Source: DAOQVR01 sp035341665 (GTDB lineage Bacteria; Chloroflexota; Anaerolineae; JAAYZQ01). Taken from it: a DNA stretch of 64,000 bases. Below are positions 1 to 9,114 of this stretch, in pieces (the stretch's first letter is position 1; each line of letters opens with the position of its first letter). The notes under the pieces are model-generated. The model saw only the letters and a list, made by a program, of their open reading frames with translations. It had not been told where the DNA came from and did not search any database. The translations under genes and the position numbers were made by a program. The stretch spans positions 1-64,000 of the forward strand of contig DAOQVR010000006.1 in assembly GCA_035341665.1 (NCBI GenBank). Direction: 5' to 3'.

Positions 1-55
1 CTATCGTCCCCACATTCAAGTGTGGCTTCGTCCGCTCAAACTTGGCCTTTCCCAT
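1..55 (-). CDS. tuf: Elongation factor Tu, N-terminal fragment (cut by window edge)
   Basis: Only the first 18 codons are in the window. Read on the minus strand they give MGKAKFERTKPHLNVGTI, the characteristic start of bacterial EF-Tu just before its first GTP-binding loop. An AGGAG ribosome-binding site lies 7-8 bases upstream of the ATG. The gene sits 121 bp downstream of fusA, the usual rpsL-rpsG-fusA-tuf order. EF-Tu delivers aminoacyl-tRNA to the ribosome. The rest of the gene is outside the window, so nothing can be said about its integrity. Confidence 0.93.
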   Translation of the reverse strand, partial: MGKAKFERTKPHLNVGTI

Positions 56-176
56 CTCTCACTCCTCTTTCGTGGCGCCGCCTTTGAACAGCCTGGACGG
101 GCGCAAAAAGCACTGCATAATAACAGCCAAGGTTAGCCCGCGCAAATCTGAGGGCTCCCATGGCGAGGCGATCTTC

Positions 177-2255
<2,079 letters not shown>

Positions 2256-2286
2256 GGGACGACCTCAGAACCTCAACCTGCTAGTA

Positions 2287-2332
2287 TATCGATCTGCCCT
2301 GGCCCGAGGGATCGAGCATTGGCAGATCGATA
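2287..2332 (-). promoter_or_regulatory. 12-bp inverted repeat between rpsG and fusA
   Basis: TATCGATCTGCC (2287-2298) is perfectly complementary to GGCAGATCGATA (2321-2332), with a 22-base loop. A partial direct repeat of the right arm follows at about 2335-2346. In the mRNA this would be a stable hairpin in the rpsG-fusA spacer. No U-tract follows, so it is not a simple terminator. It may adjust the relative expression of rpsG and fusA or stabilise a processed end. Confidence 0.5.
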
Positions 2333-2353
2333 CTTGGCAGATCGGCCAGCCAA

Positions 2354-2824
2354 CTACCAACGGTAATGGGCAAACGCCCGGTTCGCCTCCGCCATCTTGT
2401 GGGTGTCTTCGCGCTTTTTCACTGTGGCACCCTGGTTATTGGCGGCATCCAGGAGCTCTCCAGCGAGCCGCTCGGACATGCTCTTGCCGGGGCGCTTGCG
2501 CGCGGAAGCGATGAGCCAACGGATGGCTAGGGATACCTGGCGATCAGGCGCGACTTCCACGGGCACCTGGTAGGTAGCGCCGCCAACCCGCCGGGGCTTG
2601 ACTTCGACGGCAGGGCCCGCATTCCTGAGCGCCTGTTCGAACATGTCCAGGCCAGGGCGCTTGGATCGCGTCTCCACCAGGTCAATCGCATCATACATAA
2701 TGCGCTGTGCTGTGCTCTTCTTACCACTCGTCATGAGCTTGGCAATGAACTCGGCCACCAGCGCGCTGTTGAAGCGGATGTCGGGTATGATTTCTCTCTT
2801 CTCAGGACGATTCCGTCGTGACAT
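2354..2824 (-). CDS. rpsG: 30S ribosomal protein S7
   Basis: The 156-residue protein begins MSRRNRPEKREIIPDIRFNS and ends ANRAFAHYRW, both typical of S7, which binds the 3' major domain of 16S rRNA and nucleates assembly of the small-subunit head. A longer reading frame extends upstream, but its extra 45 residues are low-complexity and overlap rpsL. The 2824 ATG matches the family start and length. The gap to rpsL is 43 bp, indicating co-transcription. Confidence 0.96.
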   Translation of the reverse strand: MSRRNRPEKREIIPDIRFNSALVAEFIAKLMTSGKKSTAQRIMYDAIDLVETRSKRPGLDMFEQALRNAGPAVEVKPRRVGGATYQVPVEVAPDRQVSLAIRWLIASARKRPGKSMSERLAGELLDAANNQGATVKKREDTHKMAEANRAFAHYRW

Positions 2825-2867
2825 ACGTAGCTCTCCAACCCGGGGCAACCCCCGATTCTCTCTCGCT

Positions 2868-3320
2868 CTACTTCTTCTTGGTCTTGGCCGGTGCTGCAGT
2901 GCCCTTCTTCGGCAACTTTGCCCCGTACTTGGAACGGCCGCGCTTTCGGTCCTGAACACCGTCGGAATCCAGCGCGCCGCGGACGATATGGTAGCGGACG
3001 CCAGGGAGGTCCTTCACGCGGCCACCGCGCACGAGAACAACCGAGTGCTCCTGCAGGGAGTGGCCTTCGCCCGGGATGTAGGCGGTCACCTCAATGCCAT
3101 TGGACAGCCTCACGCGGGCGATCTTGCGCAGGGCCGAGTTGGGCTTTTTCGGTGTCATCGTCTTGACCTGAGTGCAGACACCGCGCTTCTGAGGGCTTCC
3201 CCTCTGCAGGCGCGATACGCGGCCCTTGAGCGCATTCGAGTTGAAGCGCAAGGCCGGTGCCTTTTCCTTCCTCGGCTTCAGACCCCGTCCACGTCTCACC
3301 AGTTGATTGATCGTCGGCAA
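2868..3320 (-). CDS. rpsL: 30S ribosomal protein S12
   Basis: The 150-residue protein starts MPTINQLVRRGR and contains the conserved TPKKPNSALRKIARV and GEGHSLQEHS blocks, characteristic of S12, which monitors decoding at the A site. Lysines in the TPKKPNS and RVKDLPGVRYH segments are at the positions where streptomycin-resistance mutations occur in other bacteria, so both look wild type. The start codon is TTG, preceded by a strong AAGGAGGA site with 6-base spacing. The C-terminal lysine-rich tail is longer than in Escherichia coli. This is the first gene of the str operon. Confidence 0.96.
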   Translation of the reverse strand: MPTINQLVRRGRGLKPRKEKAPALRFNSNALKGRVSRLQRGSPQKRGVCTQVKTMTPKKPNSALRKIARVRLSNGIEVTAYIPGEGHSLQEHSVVLVRGGRVKDLPGVRYHIVRGALDSDGVQDRKRGRSKYGAKLPKKGTAAPAKTKKK

Positions 3321-3461
3321 CTTGCTCCTCCTTCACATCTTCAGGCTCGCCGGACACAGAGGCCACCGCCGGAAGACTGCGATGGCCCTTCTGCACTTGG
3401 CGCGTTGGTGCCTGAACCACCGTCGCGCACCCAGGCGACAGGAATCTACTCGCAAAGCCCG

Positions 3462-3490
3462 AATCTAGCACATCTGCAAGTGCTAGTCAA
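3462..3490 (-). promoter_or_regulatory. Sigma-70-type promoter of the str operon with internal dyad
   Basis: On the minus strand TTGACT (3490-3485), a 17-bp spacer and TAGATT (3467-3462) form a near-consensus promoter about 140 bp upstream of rpsL. A 7-bp dyad CTAGCAC-N8-GTGCTAG spans 3465-3486, covering the spacer and touching both boxes. A repressor bound there would exclude RNA polymerase, so it is a candidate operator. Confidence 0.7.
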
Positions 3491-3542
3491 ATCGCCCTGC
3501 CAGCAAGGCTTGGCCCATGCCACACGACGTCTGAGCGCGCCA

Positions 3543-4574
3543 TCAGGAGACCGAACCGCTGAAGACGCGCGCCAGCTCGTCGCGCTCGAACATGCGCAGG
3601 GGCTGCGGCCCAGAGGGAGAGGTAACACGCACTTCGGCGGGCCCATCGACCACGCGGCCAATCACCGATGCTCGGATGCCTGCCTCCTGCAAGGAGTGAA
3701 CCATACGTCCCGATTCCTCCGGCGCGGCCGCGATGAGTAGGGCACCCGAGGCGATCAGGCCCAGTGCGTCCAGCCCCAACGCGCAGCACAGGACCTGGGT
3801 CTCGGGGAAGAGCGGAACGTGCGCCATGTCCACCACGATCCCCTTGCCCGAGGCCAGGGCCAACTCCCAGAGGCCGGTAGCCAGGCCTCCTTCTGTCGGA
3901 TCGTGCATGGCGTGGGGCCGGCCTACGCGCTGGACGATCTGCGCATCGCGGACCACGGAGATGCCGGGCTCGCTCAGAAGGCGCCGGGCGCGATCCAGGA
4001 CATCAGTCCCCACCTGGGCCGCGATCCGGTCAGCAGCCTCGCGGGCCAGCACAGCAGTGCCCTCGATCGCAATCCCCTTGGTGAGGACGATGTCGTCACC
4101 CACAAGGGCGCCCGCCGTCTGCACGAGGGCATCCTTTTCAACCTCGCCCAACATCGAGCCAACCGCAATGGGGCGGTCGAGCCCATAGGTAATCTCGGTG
4201 TGTCCACCACACAGGGCGATCCCCAGTGGTTGGCAGGCACCTGCGACCTGGGCCATGATCGCTTCGACCAGGGCACGGTTGGTTTCCCCTTCCGGCAGAA
4301 GTAGGGTGAGGAGCATCCACCTGGGTTGGGCGCCCATGGTAGCTAGGTCATTGGCATTCACGTGGACGACGTAGCGGCCGATTTCGTCGGAGGCAAAGGT
4401 GATCGGGTCTGATTTGACGACCAAGTAGCGGTCGCCCATGTCCAGCACGGCCGCATCCTCGCCAACCCGCGGGCCCACCACCACCCGGTTGTCCTGTCCG
4501 CCGTAGCGCGCCAAGATCTGCTGCAAGAACTCAAGCGGCAGCTTGCCCACGCCCAGGATTTCCGAGTCCGTCAT
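3543..4574 (-). CDS. AIR synthase-related (PurM/HypE-like) protein
   Basis: The 343-residue protein has the two-domain PurM superfamily layout: an N-terminal ATP-binding half with GPRVGEDAAVLDMGDRYLVVKSDPIT, then NANDLATMGAQPRWMLLTLLLPEG, and a C-terminal half with the HDPTEGGLATGLWELA block. These motifs place it in the AIR synthase/HypE/ThiL/SelD superfamily, closest in style to the HypE-like COG0309 group. Nothing beside it is a hydrogenase or thiamine gene, so the substrate is unknown. It is transcribed alone, behind an unusual structured leader (see 4575-4812). The start follows an AAGGGAG site. Confidence 0.8.
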   Translation of the reverse strand: MTDSEILGVGKLPLEFLQQILARYGGQDNRVVVGPRVGEDAAVLDMGDRYLVVKSDPITFASDEIGRYVVHVNANDLATMGAQPRWMLLTLLLPEGETNRALVEAIMAQVAGACQPLGIALCGGHTEITYGLDRPIAVGSMLGEVEKDALVQTAGALVGDDIVLTKGIAIEGTAVLAREAADRIAAQVGTDVLDRARRLLSEPGISVVRDAQIVQRVGRPHAMHDPTEGGLATGLWELALASGKGIVVDMAHVPLFPETQVLCCALGLDALGLIASGALLIAAAPEESGRMVHSLQEAGIRASVIGRVVDGPAEVRVTSPSGPQPLRMFERDELARVFSGSVS

Positions 4575-4610
4575 GCGACGCTCCCTTGACTTGCGGAAGG
4601 TAGAGACAGA

Positions 4611-4644
4611 GAGAGGGCCTCCCCACGGTCGAGGAGGCCCTCTC
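4611..4644 (-). terminator. Strong 12-bp hairpin in the leader of the AIR synthase-like gene
   Basis: GAGAGGGCCTCC (4611-4622) and GGAGGCCCTCTC (4633-4644) form a perfect 12-bp stem with a 10-base loop. On the minus-strand transcript a pyrimidine-rich stretch (TCTGTCTCTACC) follows, so it could act as a weak intrinsic terminator or attenuator before the AIR synthase-like gene. Having a promoter upstream at 4784-4812 argues that it is part of the leader rather than the terminator of the glutamate dehydrogenase gene. Confidence 0.55.
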
Positions 4645-4651
4645 CGGCTTT

Positions 4652-4695
4652 GGCGCCGTAGCTCACCGGATACGACGAGGTGATGCTACGGCGCC
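4652..4695 (-). promoter_or_regulatory. Leader hairpin competing with Shine-Dalgarno pairing
   Basis: GGCGCCGTAGC (4652-4662) pairs with GCTACGGCGCC (4685-4695). After one bulged base, five more pairs (TCACC/GGTGA) extend the stem. Its 5' RNA arm overlaps 4677-4686, which is also perfectly complementary over 10 bases to 4719-4728, the Shine-Dalgarno region of the leader ORF. The two pairings exclude each other, the signature of a conformational switch. Confidence 0.6.
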
Positions 4696-4716
4696 TGGCT
4701 TACGACTATGGTCCAT
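4663..4716 (-). CDS. 17-residue leader peptide upstream of the AIR synthase-like gene
   Basis: The minus strand has GGAGGTGA (4729-4722), an eight-base perfect match to the anti-Shine-Dalgarno sequence. Five bases later an ATG opens a 17-codon ORF, MDHSRKPGAVASPRRIR, ending TGA. The ORF runs through the 5' arm and loop of the hairpin at 4652-4695, and its stop lies in the 3' arm. Ribosomes translating it would therefore remodel the leader. This arrangement resembles leader-peptide attenuation, but the peptide has no run of one amino acid, so the sensed signal is unknown. Confidence 0.5.
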   Translation of the reverse strand: MDHSRKPGAVASPRRIR

Positions 4717-4729
4717 TTGCATCACCTCC

Positions 4730-4743
4730 CTATCCTAGGATAG
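4730..4743. promoter_or_regulatory. 14-bp perfect palindrome
   Basis: CTATCCTAGGATAG is its own reverse complement. It lies in the transcribed leader immediately upstream of the Shine-Dalgarno of the 17-codon ORF, about 40 bp downstream of the -10 box at 4784. It could be a roadblock operator for a dimeric repressor or the base of an RNA hairpin; the sequence does not decide. Confidence 0.5.
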
Positions 4744-4783
4744 CCGATCACGACAACTTGCAGTGGACTTCCCGACCGGTCTC

Positions 4784-4812
4784 ATTGTCGCACAGGGCTG
4801 CATTTGTGTCAA
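4784..4812 (-). promoter_or_regulatory. Sigma-70-type promoter of the AIR synthase-like gene
   Basis: Minus strand TTGACA (4812-4807), 17-bp spacer, GACAAT (4789-4784). The -35 box is perfect and the -10 box matches four of six positions. The predicted start near 4777 gives a leader of about 200 nt before the ATG at 4574, enough to hold the palindrome, leader ORF and both hairpins. Confidence 0.7.
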
Positions 4813-4853
4813 GACCAGACTGGGACAAGTCCGCCGGCGCCAGTGTGCCCAGG

Positions 4854-6149
4854 CTAGACCCAGCCGCGCAGCTTCATGGCCTTCACGACGGAGTCGATGG
4901 CGACCATGTAGGCGGCGTTGCGCATGTAGACATGGCGCTCCTGGGCCATCCGCAGGACGTTATGGAAGGCGCCTGTCATTTTCTCGGTCAGCCTCTGGTT
5001 GACCTCGGCCTCGCTCCAGTAGAAGTTCATGTCGTTTTGCACGCCCTCAAAGTAGGAGCAGGTCACGCCGCCGGCGTTGCACAAGAAGTCAGGGATCACG
5101 AAGATGTTGCTCTTCTCAAGTGCATTGTCCGCCTCTGGTGTGGTGGGTCCGTTGGCAGCCTCGGCTAGAATCTTTACCCGCGGATGGATCTTGCCCACCG
5201 TGTCCGCTGTGATGACACCCTCAGTTGCGGCCGGGATCAGGACATCCACTTCCTTGGAAAGCCATGCGTTGCCGTCCTCGATCGTGTAGCCGGCGTTCGC
5301 CGCCGCAGCCTTGTCGACTGTGCCGTAGCGGTCGGTGATGCTCTGCAGGAAGTGCGGGTCAATGCCGCCTTCCTTGGTGAAAGTGTAAGCACGGCGATCC
5401 TCGCGGTCCCAACAGGAGATGCAGGCGACTGTGCCATGCAGCATCTCAATGAAGTTGATCGCCGCGAACTGGGCCACATTGCCGAAGCCCTGGATGGAGG
5501 CGGTGCACGTCTGGGACTCGACCCCAATGTGCTTGAGTGCCTCGCGGACGGTGACGATTACACCGAAGCCGGTGGCTGCCGTTCGGCCAAGCGAGCCGCC
5601 GCCGCCGAGGGGCTTCCCAGTGATCACTCCGGGGACATACTCCCCCCTTAGCTTGGAGTACTCGTCCATCATCCAGCCCATCATCTGAGGGCTCGTGCCC
5701 ACGTCTGGGGCCGGGACGTCCTGCCGCGGGCCGATATTCTTCCAGACCTGGCCTATGTAGCCGCGGCAGAGACGCTCTTGCTCGCTGGGAGACAGCGTCG
5801 CCGGATCAACGACAACCCCTCCCTTGCCGCCACCCAATGGGATGTCAGCCACAGCGCACTTCCAGGTCATCCACATGGAGAGTGCCCGCACCGTATCGAG
5901 CGTCTCGTTTGCTGCAAAGCGCAGGCCGCCCTTGCATGGCCCGCGTGCGTCGTTGTGCTGCACGCGGAATCCCTGAAAGACCCGTATGCTCCCGTTGTCC
6001 ATGCGGACCGGAATGCGAAAGACGAACTCGCGCAGCGGAGCGCGCAGGATCGAGCGCACCTCTTCCGGCAGGTCAAGCTGCGCTGCCACCTCATCGAACT
6101 GATCCTGAGCCATCTTGAATGCGTTCAGTTCCTTCGTCACAGCAACCAT
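4854..6149 (-). CDS. gdhA: Glutamate dehydrogenase (Glu/Leu/Phe/Val dehydrogenase family)
   Basis: The 431-residue protein matches hexameric NAD(P)-dependent glutamate dehydrogenases in length and order. It shows the substrate-binding VQHNDARGPCKGGLRF segment, the catalytic region ADIPLGGGKGGVVVDP and the nucleotide-binding segment SIQGFGNVAQFAAINF. It interconverts 2-oxoglutarate plus ammonium with glutamate in the cytosol. AGGAGGAA precedes the ATG by only one base, so initiation may be slightly constrained. The gene has its own promoter and a terminator-bearing leader (6205-6251), suggesting regulation by attenuation. Confidence 0.93.
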   Translation of the reverse strand: MVAVTKELNAFKMAQDQFDEVAAQLDLPEEVRSILRAPLREFVFRIPVRMDNGSIRVFQGFRVQHNDARGPCKGGLRFAANETLDTVRALSMWMTWKCAVADIPLGGGKGGVVVDPATLSPSEQERLCRGYIGQVWKNIGPRQDVPAPDVGTSPQMMGWMMDEYSKLRGEYVPGVITGKPLGGGGSLGRTAATGFGVIVTVREALKHIGVESQTCTASIQGFGNVAQFAAINFIEMLHGTVACISCWDREDRRAYTFTKEGGIDPHFLQSITDRYGTVDKAAAANAGYTIEDGNAWLSKEVDVLIPAATEGVITADTVGKIHPRVKILAEAANGPTTPEADNALEKSNIFVIPDFLCNAGGVTCSYFEGVQNDMNFYWSEAEVNQRLTEKMTGAFHNVLRMAQERHVYMRNAAYMVAIDSVVKAMKLRGWV

Positions 6150-6204
6150 TTCCTCCTATGATGAAATTGGGAGGGTGCGGGATTGGCATGCAGTCTGCAG
6201 CCGC

Positions 6205-6251
6205 AAAAAAGGCATACCAGGCCCGACGAATCGCCAGCGCCGTGTATGCCT
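6205..6251 (-). terminator. Intrinsic terminator in the gdhA leader (candidate attenuator)
   Basis: On the minus strand AGGCATAC (6251-6244) and GTATGCCT (6217-6210) form an 8-bp outer stem, closed by an imperfect GC-rich inner region and followed immediately by six U residues (6210-6205). This is a textbook intrinsic terminator. It could end the upstream ROK kinase unit, but a good promoter at 6301-6329 lies before it, so a gdhA transcript from that promoter would have to read through. Confidence 0.7.
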
Positions 6252-6300
6252 CGCACGAAAGGATCTGCCACCTCGCAACCCTCAGAAAGCCTTTGAGTCA

Positions 6301-6329
6301 CTTATAGCACAACAGCGGCTGCAGGACAA
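6301..6329 (-). promoter_or_regulatory. Sigma-70-type promoter upstream of gdhA
   Basis: Minus strand TTGTCC (6329-6324), 17-bp spacer, TATAAG (6306-6301). The -10 box matches five of six consensus positions and the -35 box four. The predicted start near 6294 gives a leader of about 145 nt containing the terminator at 6205-6251. Confidence 0.6.
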
Positions 6330-6362
6330 CAAAAGGGCTGGGGGAGGACGCCGCGGGAGTGC

Positions 6363-7244
6363 CTACAGGGCCAGCGCGATCGCCCCCAGCACGCCAGCGC
6401 GGTCCCCGAGGTCTGGGGGAACGATGTACTCCTCAATCCGTTCCATGAGCGCGGGAGCCCGGACGTAGCCGCCCAGCAGGGCCCCAACCTCGCGCCGGAC
6501 CGCCGGGAAGAGCTGCGCCTGGTGCATGACGCCGCCGCCGAGGATGATGCGCTGGGGCGACAGGACGACTATTAGGTTCGCCAGGCCCAAGGCCAGGTAA
6601 CGAGCCTCCAACGCCCAGGCGGGGTGATCGGCCGGGAGGTCAATTCCCTGCCGACCCCACCGTCTTTCGACCGCTGGGCCGGTGGCCAGCCCTTCCAGGC
6701 AGTCACCATGATGGGGGCATACGCCGGGAAAAGGGTCCTGCGCCCAGTCATGCGGGATCCGCATGTGGCCCATCTCAGGGTGCACCAATCCATGCAGCAG
6801 CCGGCCCTCCACCATCGCGCCGCCCCCGATGCCGGTGCCGACAGTGAGGTAGAGGAACGTATCGAGCCCCTGAGCCGCCCCCCAACGATGCTCACCGAGT
6901 GCCGCGGCGTTGACGTCTGTATCCAGGCAGGTCGGCACTCCCAGCTCATACCGCACCCGGCCGGCGATGTCTACATTCTGCCAACCGGGCTTGGGTGCCG
7001 TGGTGATCTGGCCAAAGGTCAGCGATGAGGGGTTGAGGTCCACCGGCCCGAAGGAACCAATCCCGACCGAGGCGACCGGGACAGGCTGGCGACGGAAGAA
7101 GTCGATTGCGCGGCCCAGGGTCTCGCCAGGATCGGTGGTCGGGAAGCGGACCTGATCCAGGACTTGGCCCATTGCGGTGCCCACTGCGCACACGAACTTG
7201 GTGCCCCCAGCCTCGATGCCGCCAAAGCGTCTATAGGCGGACAA
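6363..7244 (-). CDS. ROK-family sugar kinase
   Basis: The predicted 293-residue protein starts with the ROK phosphate-binding motif GGIEAGGTKFVCAVG and has the central LDTDVNAAALGEHRWGAAQG and TVGTGIGGG blocks. It then carries the CPHHGDCLEGLATGPA segment, whose His/Cys pattern resembles the ROK zinc site. It ends with the LSPQRIILGGGVMHQ region. ROK kinases phosphorylate glucose, fructose or N-acetylated hexoses. The short length and GIEAGGTK motif resemble bacterial fructokinases, but the substrate is not certain. I place the start at the TTG at 7244 with a GGAGG site; the frame then overlaps the end of the MogA-HutI gene by 14 bp, implying translational coupling. Confidence 0.85.
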   Translation of the reverse strand: MSAYRRFGGIEAGGTKFVCAVGTAMGQVLDQVRFPTTDPGETLGRAIDFFRRQPVPVASVGIGSFGPVDLNPSSLTFGQITTAPKPGWQNVDIAGRVRYELGVPTCLDTDVNAAALGEHRWGAAQGLDTFLYLTVGTGIGGGAMVEGRLLHGLVHPEMGHMRIPHDWAQDPFPGVCPHHGDCLEGLATGPAVERRWGRQGIDLPADHPAWALEARYLALGLANLIVVLSPQRIILGGGVMHQAQLFPAVRREVGALLGGYVRAPALMERIEEYIVPPDLGDRAGVLGAIALAL

Positions 7245-9057
7245 TCTCCCCTCCGGCGATGACCGTGCGAACCAGGTTGGTGCCAAAGCGATAACCGAGG
7301 TGCGTATAGCTGGGTGCGTCCAGGACGATCAGGTCAGCCCGCTTGCCCGGCTCCAGGCTGCCCACCTCTCCTCCCAGGCCGAGTGCGTGCGCAGCATTGA
7401 TCGTGGAAGCGGTGATTGCCTCGGCTGGCGTCATGCGCATAGAGCGGCAGGCGAGCGCTATGACGAACTGGATCGACTCGCACCAACTGGTGCCGGGGTT
7501 GCAGTCAGTGGCCAGCGCAACAGCCCCGCCCGCCTCGATCAGTGCCCGGGCAGGTGTGTAGCTGTGTTGTCCCAAACCGAAGGGCGTGCCGGGAAGTGCA
7601 ACGGCGATTGTGCCCGACTTGGCCAGGAGATCGATCTCTTCTGGCGGAGTACAGACCAGGTGATCGGCCGATACTGCGCCCAGCTCCACCGCCAACCGGG
7701 TCCCACCCAGGGGCTTGAACTCGTCCACGTGGATCTTGAGCCCAAGGCCCAACTCCCGCGCCCTCGACAGGATGCGCCGGGATTGCCCCAGAGTGAAGGC
7801 ACCCTCCTCACAGAAGACGTCGCAGAAGAGAGGAACGTCTAGGGCGGGCCTCACCGGGAAGGGGCTGCATTCCGCCGCACGGGCAACAGCCGGCAGCATC
7901 TCGCCTGCGACCAGGTCAACGTACGCCTCTTCTCTCCCCTTGTACTCAGCGGGAACGGCATGGGCTCCTAGGAAGGTCGGCACCAGCACACCGGGGAAGC
8001 CGGCTTGAAGAACACGAACTGCCTCCAGCTGCCTGATCTCCGCCTCGGTGTCGAGCCCGTACCCGCTCTTGATCTCGACGGTGGTCGAGCCGTGGGCGAG
8101 CATGCGCTCCAGGCGCGCGCGGCTCTGCGCGACCAGATCATCGAGGCCAGCGGCCCGCGTTCTGCGCACAGTGCTCATGATACCGCCGCCGGTCGCCATG
8201 ATCTGCATGTAGGTGGCACCGGCAAGCCTCATCTCGAACTCGTCGGCCCGGTCTCCTGCCCACACCAGGTGGGTGTGGGGATCGACAAAGCCAGGCAGCA
8301 CAACATGCCCTCTTGCGTCCAAGAGCCGGTTGGCACGGACTTGACGGAGCAGATCCTCGGACCTCCCGACGGCCACGACCCGGCCGCCCGCAACTGCCAC
8401 CGCGCCGTTGGGGACAATCCCCAGATCGCCCATGGCACTGCCCCGCTTGGGTGTGCCGGGTGAGGCGAGGGTCAGGAGCTGGGAGGCGTTGTAGATGAGC
8501 AGGTCGGCGTGGGGGAGAGCCTCGGAGGCAGGTCCTGCCTGAGGAGGAGCTTCCTTCGCATCGGGGTGGCGGTCGGCGCCCTTCTCCCCGCGCAAGAGCT
8601 CAAGCGCGTGGGGGAGGGCAGACAGGATCGCCTCCAGGTTCTCACGCACGGCCTTGGGGTTGCCGGGAAGGTTGACGATCAGCGTGCGGCCCCGGATACC
8701 GGCATCGGCACGCGAAAGCATGGCATGAGGTGTGACCCGCAGGCTGGCGGCACGCATCGCCTCCGCCAAGCCGGGGGCCGGTCGCTCGACCACATCACGC
8801 GTCGCTTCGGGTGTGAGGTCGCGCGCGGCGAAGCCGGTGCCGCCCGTGGTCAGTATCAGGTCGAGCCCAAGGTCGTCGGACCAGGCTCGCAGTGCTCCGG
8901 CAATCACCAGGCGGTCGTCGGGTATGACGGCCTCCTGGGCCACCTCAGCCCCAAGCCGTTCGGTCACCACCTCACGAATGACCGGGCCACTGAGATCGCG
9001 ATACTCCCCACCCGAGGCGCGATCGCTGGCGATCAGGATGCCAACTCGAACTGGCAA
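7231..9057 (-). CDS. MogA-like molybdopterin adenylyltransferase fused to imidazolonepropionase
   Basis: One uninterrupted 608-residue frame carries two unrelated enzymes. Residues 1-160 are a MogA/MoaB domain with the TTGGTGFAARDLTPEAT and NLPGNPKAVRENL motifs, which adenylylate molybdopterin during molybdenum-cofactor synthesis. After a linker (about 161-182) residues 183-608 are a full HutI amidohydrolase, with the metal-binding DPHTHLVW near residue 260, EIKSGYGL and HVDEFKP motifs. HutI opens imidazolonepropionate in histidine degradation. No start codon with a ribosome-binding site is evident at the junction, so a true fusion is likelier than two genes. No other hut or Moco gene is adjacent. 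ROK overlaps its 3' end. Confidence 0.85.
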   Translation of the reverse strand: MPVRVGILIASDRASGGEYRDLSGPVIREVVTERLGAEVAQEAVIPDDRLVIAGALRAWSDDLGLDLILTTGGTGFAARDLTPEATRDVVERPAPGLAEAMRAASLRVTPHAMLSRADAGIRGRTLIVNLPGNPKAVRENLEAILSALPHALELLRGEKGADRHPDAKEAPPQAGPASEALPHADLLIYNASQLLTLASPGTPKRGSAMGDLGIVPNGAVAVAGGRVVAVGRSEDLLRQVRANRLLDARGHVVLPGFVDPHTHLVWAGDRADEFEMRLAGATYMQIMATGGGIMSTVRRTRAAGLDDLVAQSRARLERMLAHGSTTVEIKSGYGLDTEAEIRQLEAVRVLQAGFPGVLVPTFLGAHAVPAEYKGREEAYVDLVAGEMLPAVARAAECSPFPVRPALDVPLFCDVFCEEGAFTLGQSRRILSRARELGLGLKIHVDEFKPLGGTRLAVELGAVSADHLVCTPPEEIDLLAKSGTIAVALPGTPFGLGQHSYTPARALIEAGGAVALATDCNPGTSWCESIQFVIALACRSMRMTPAEAITASTINAAHALGLGGEVGSLEPGKRADLIVLDAPSYTHLGYRFGTNLVRTVIAGGEIVRL

Positions 9058-9114
9058 TTGTCCCCTCCCAACCTTGGGGCAGACCGGGCTAGCCGGCAGG
9101 GCCGCGAAAGGCTC

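Noticed and set aside
2598..3740. 380-codon plus-strand frame across rpsG, rpsL and the AIR synthase-like gene
   Set aside because: It is antisense to three conserved genes and crosses their intergenic regions; the translation has no domain features.
4611..4644. Reading the hairpin as a simple terminator for the glutamate dehydrogenase gene
   Set aside because: A near-consensus promoter and a leader ORF lie between it and the end of gdhA, so it belongs to the next transcript's leader; a dual role remains possible.
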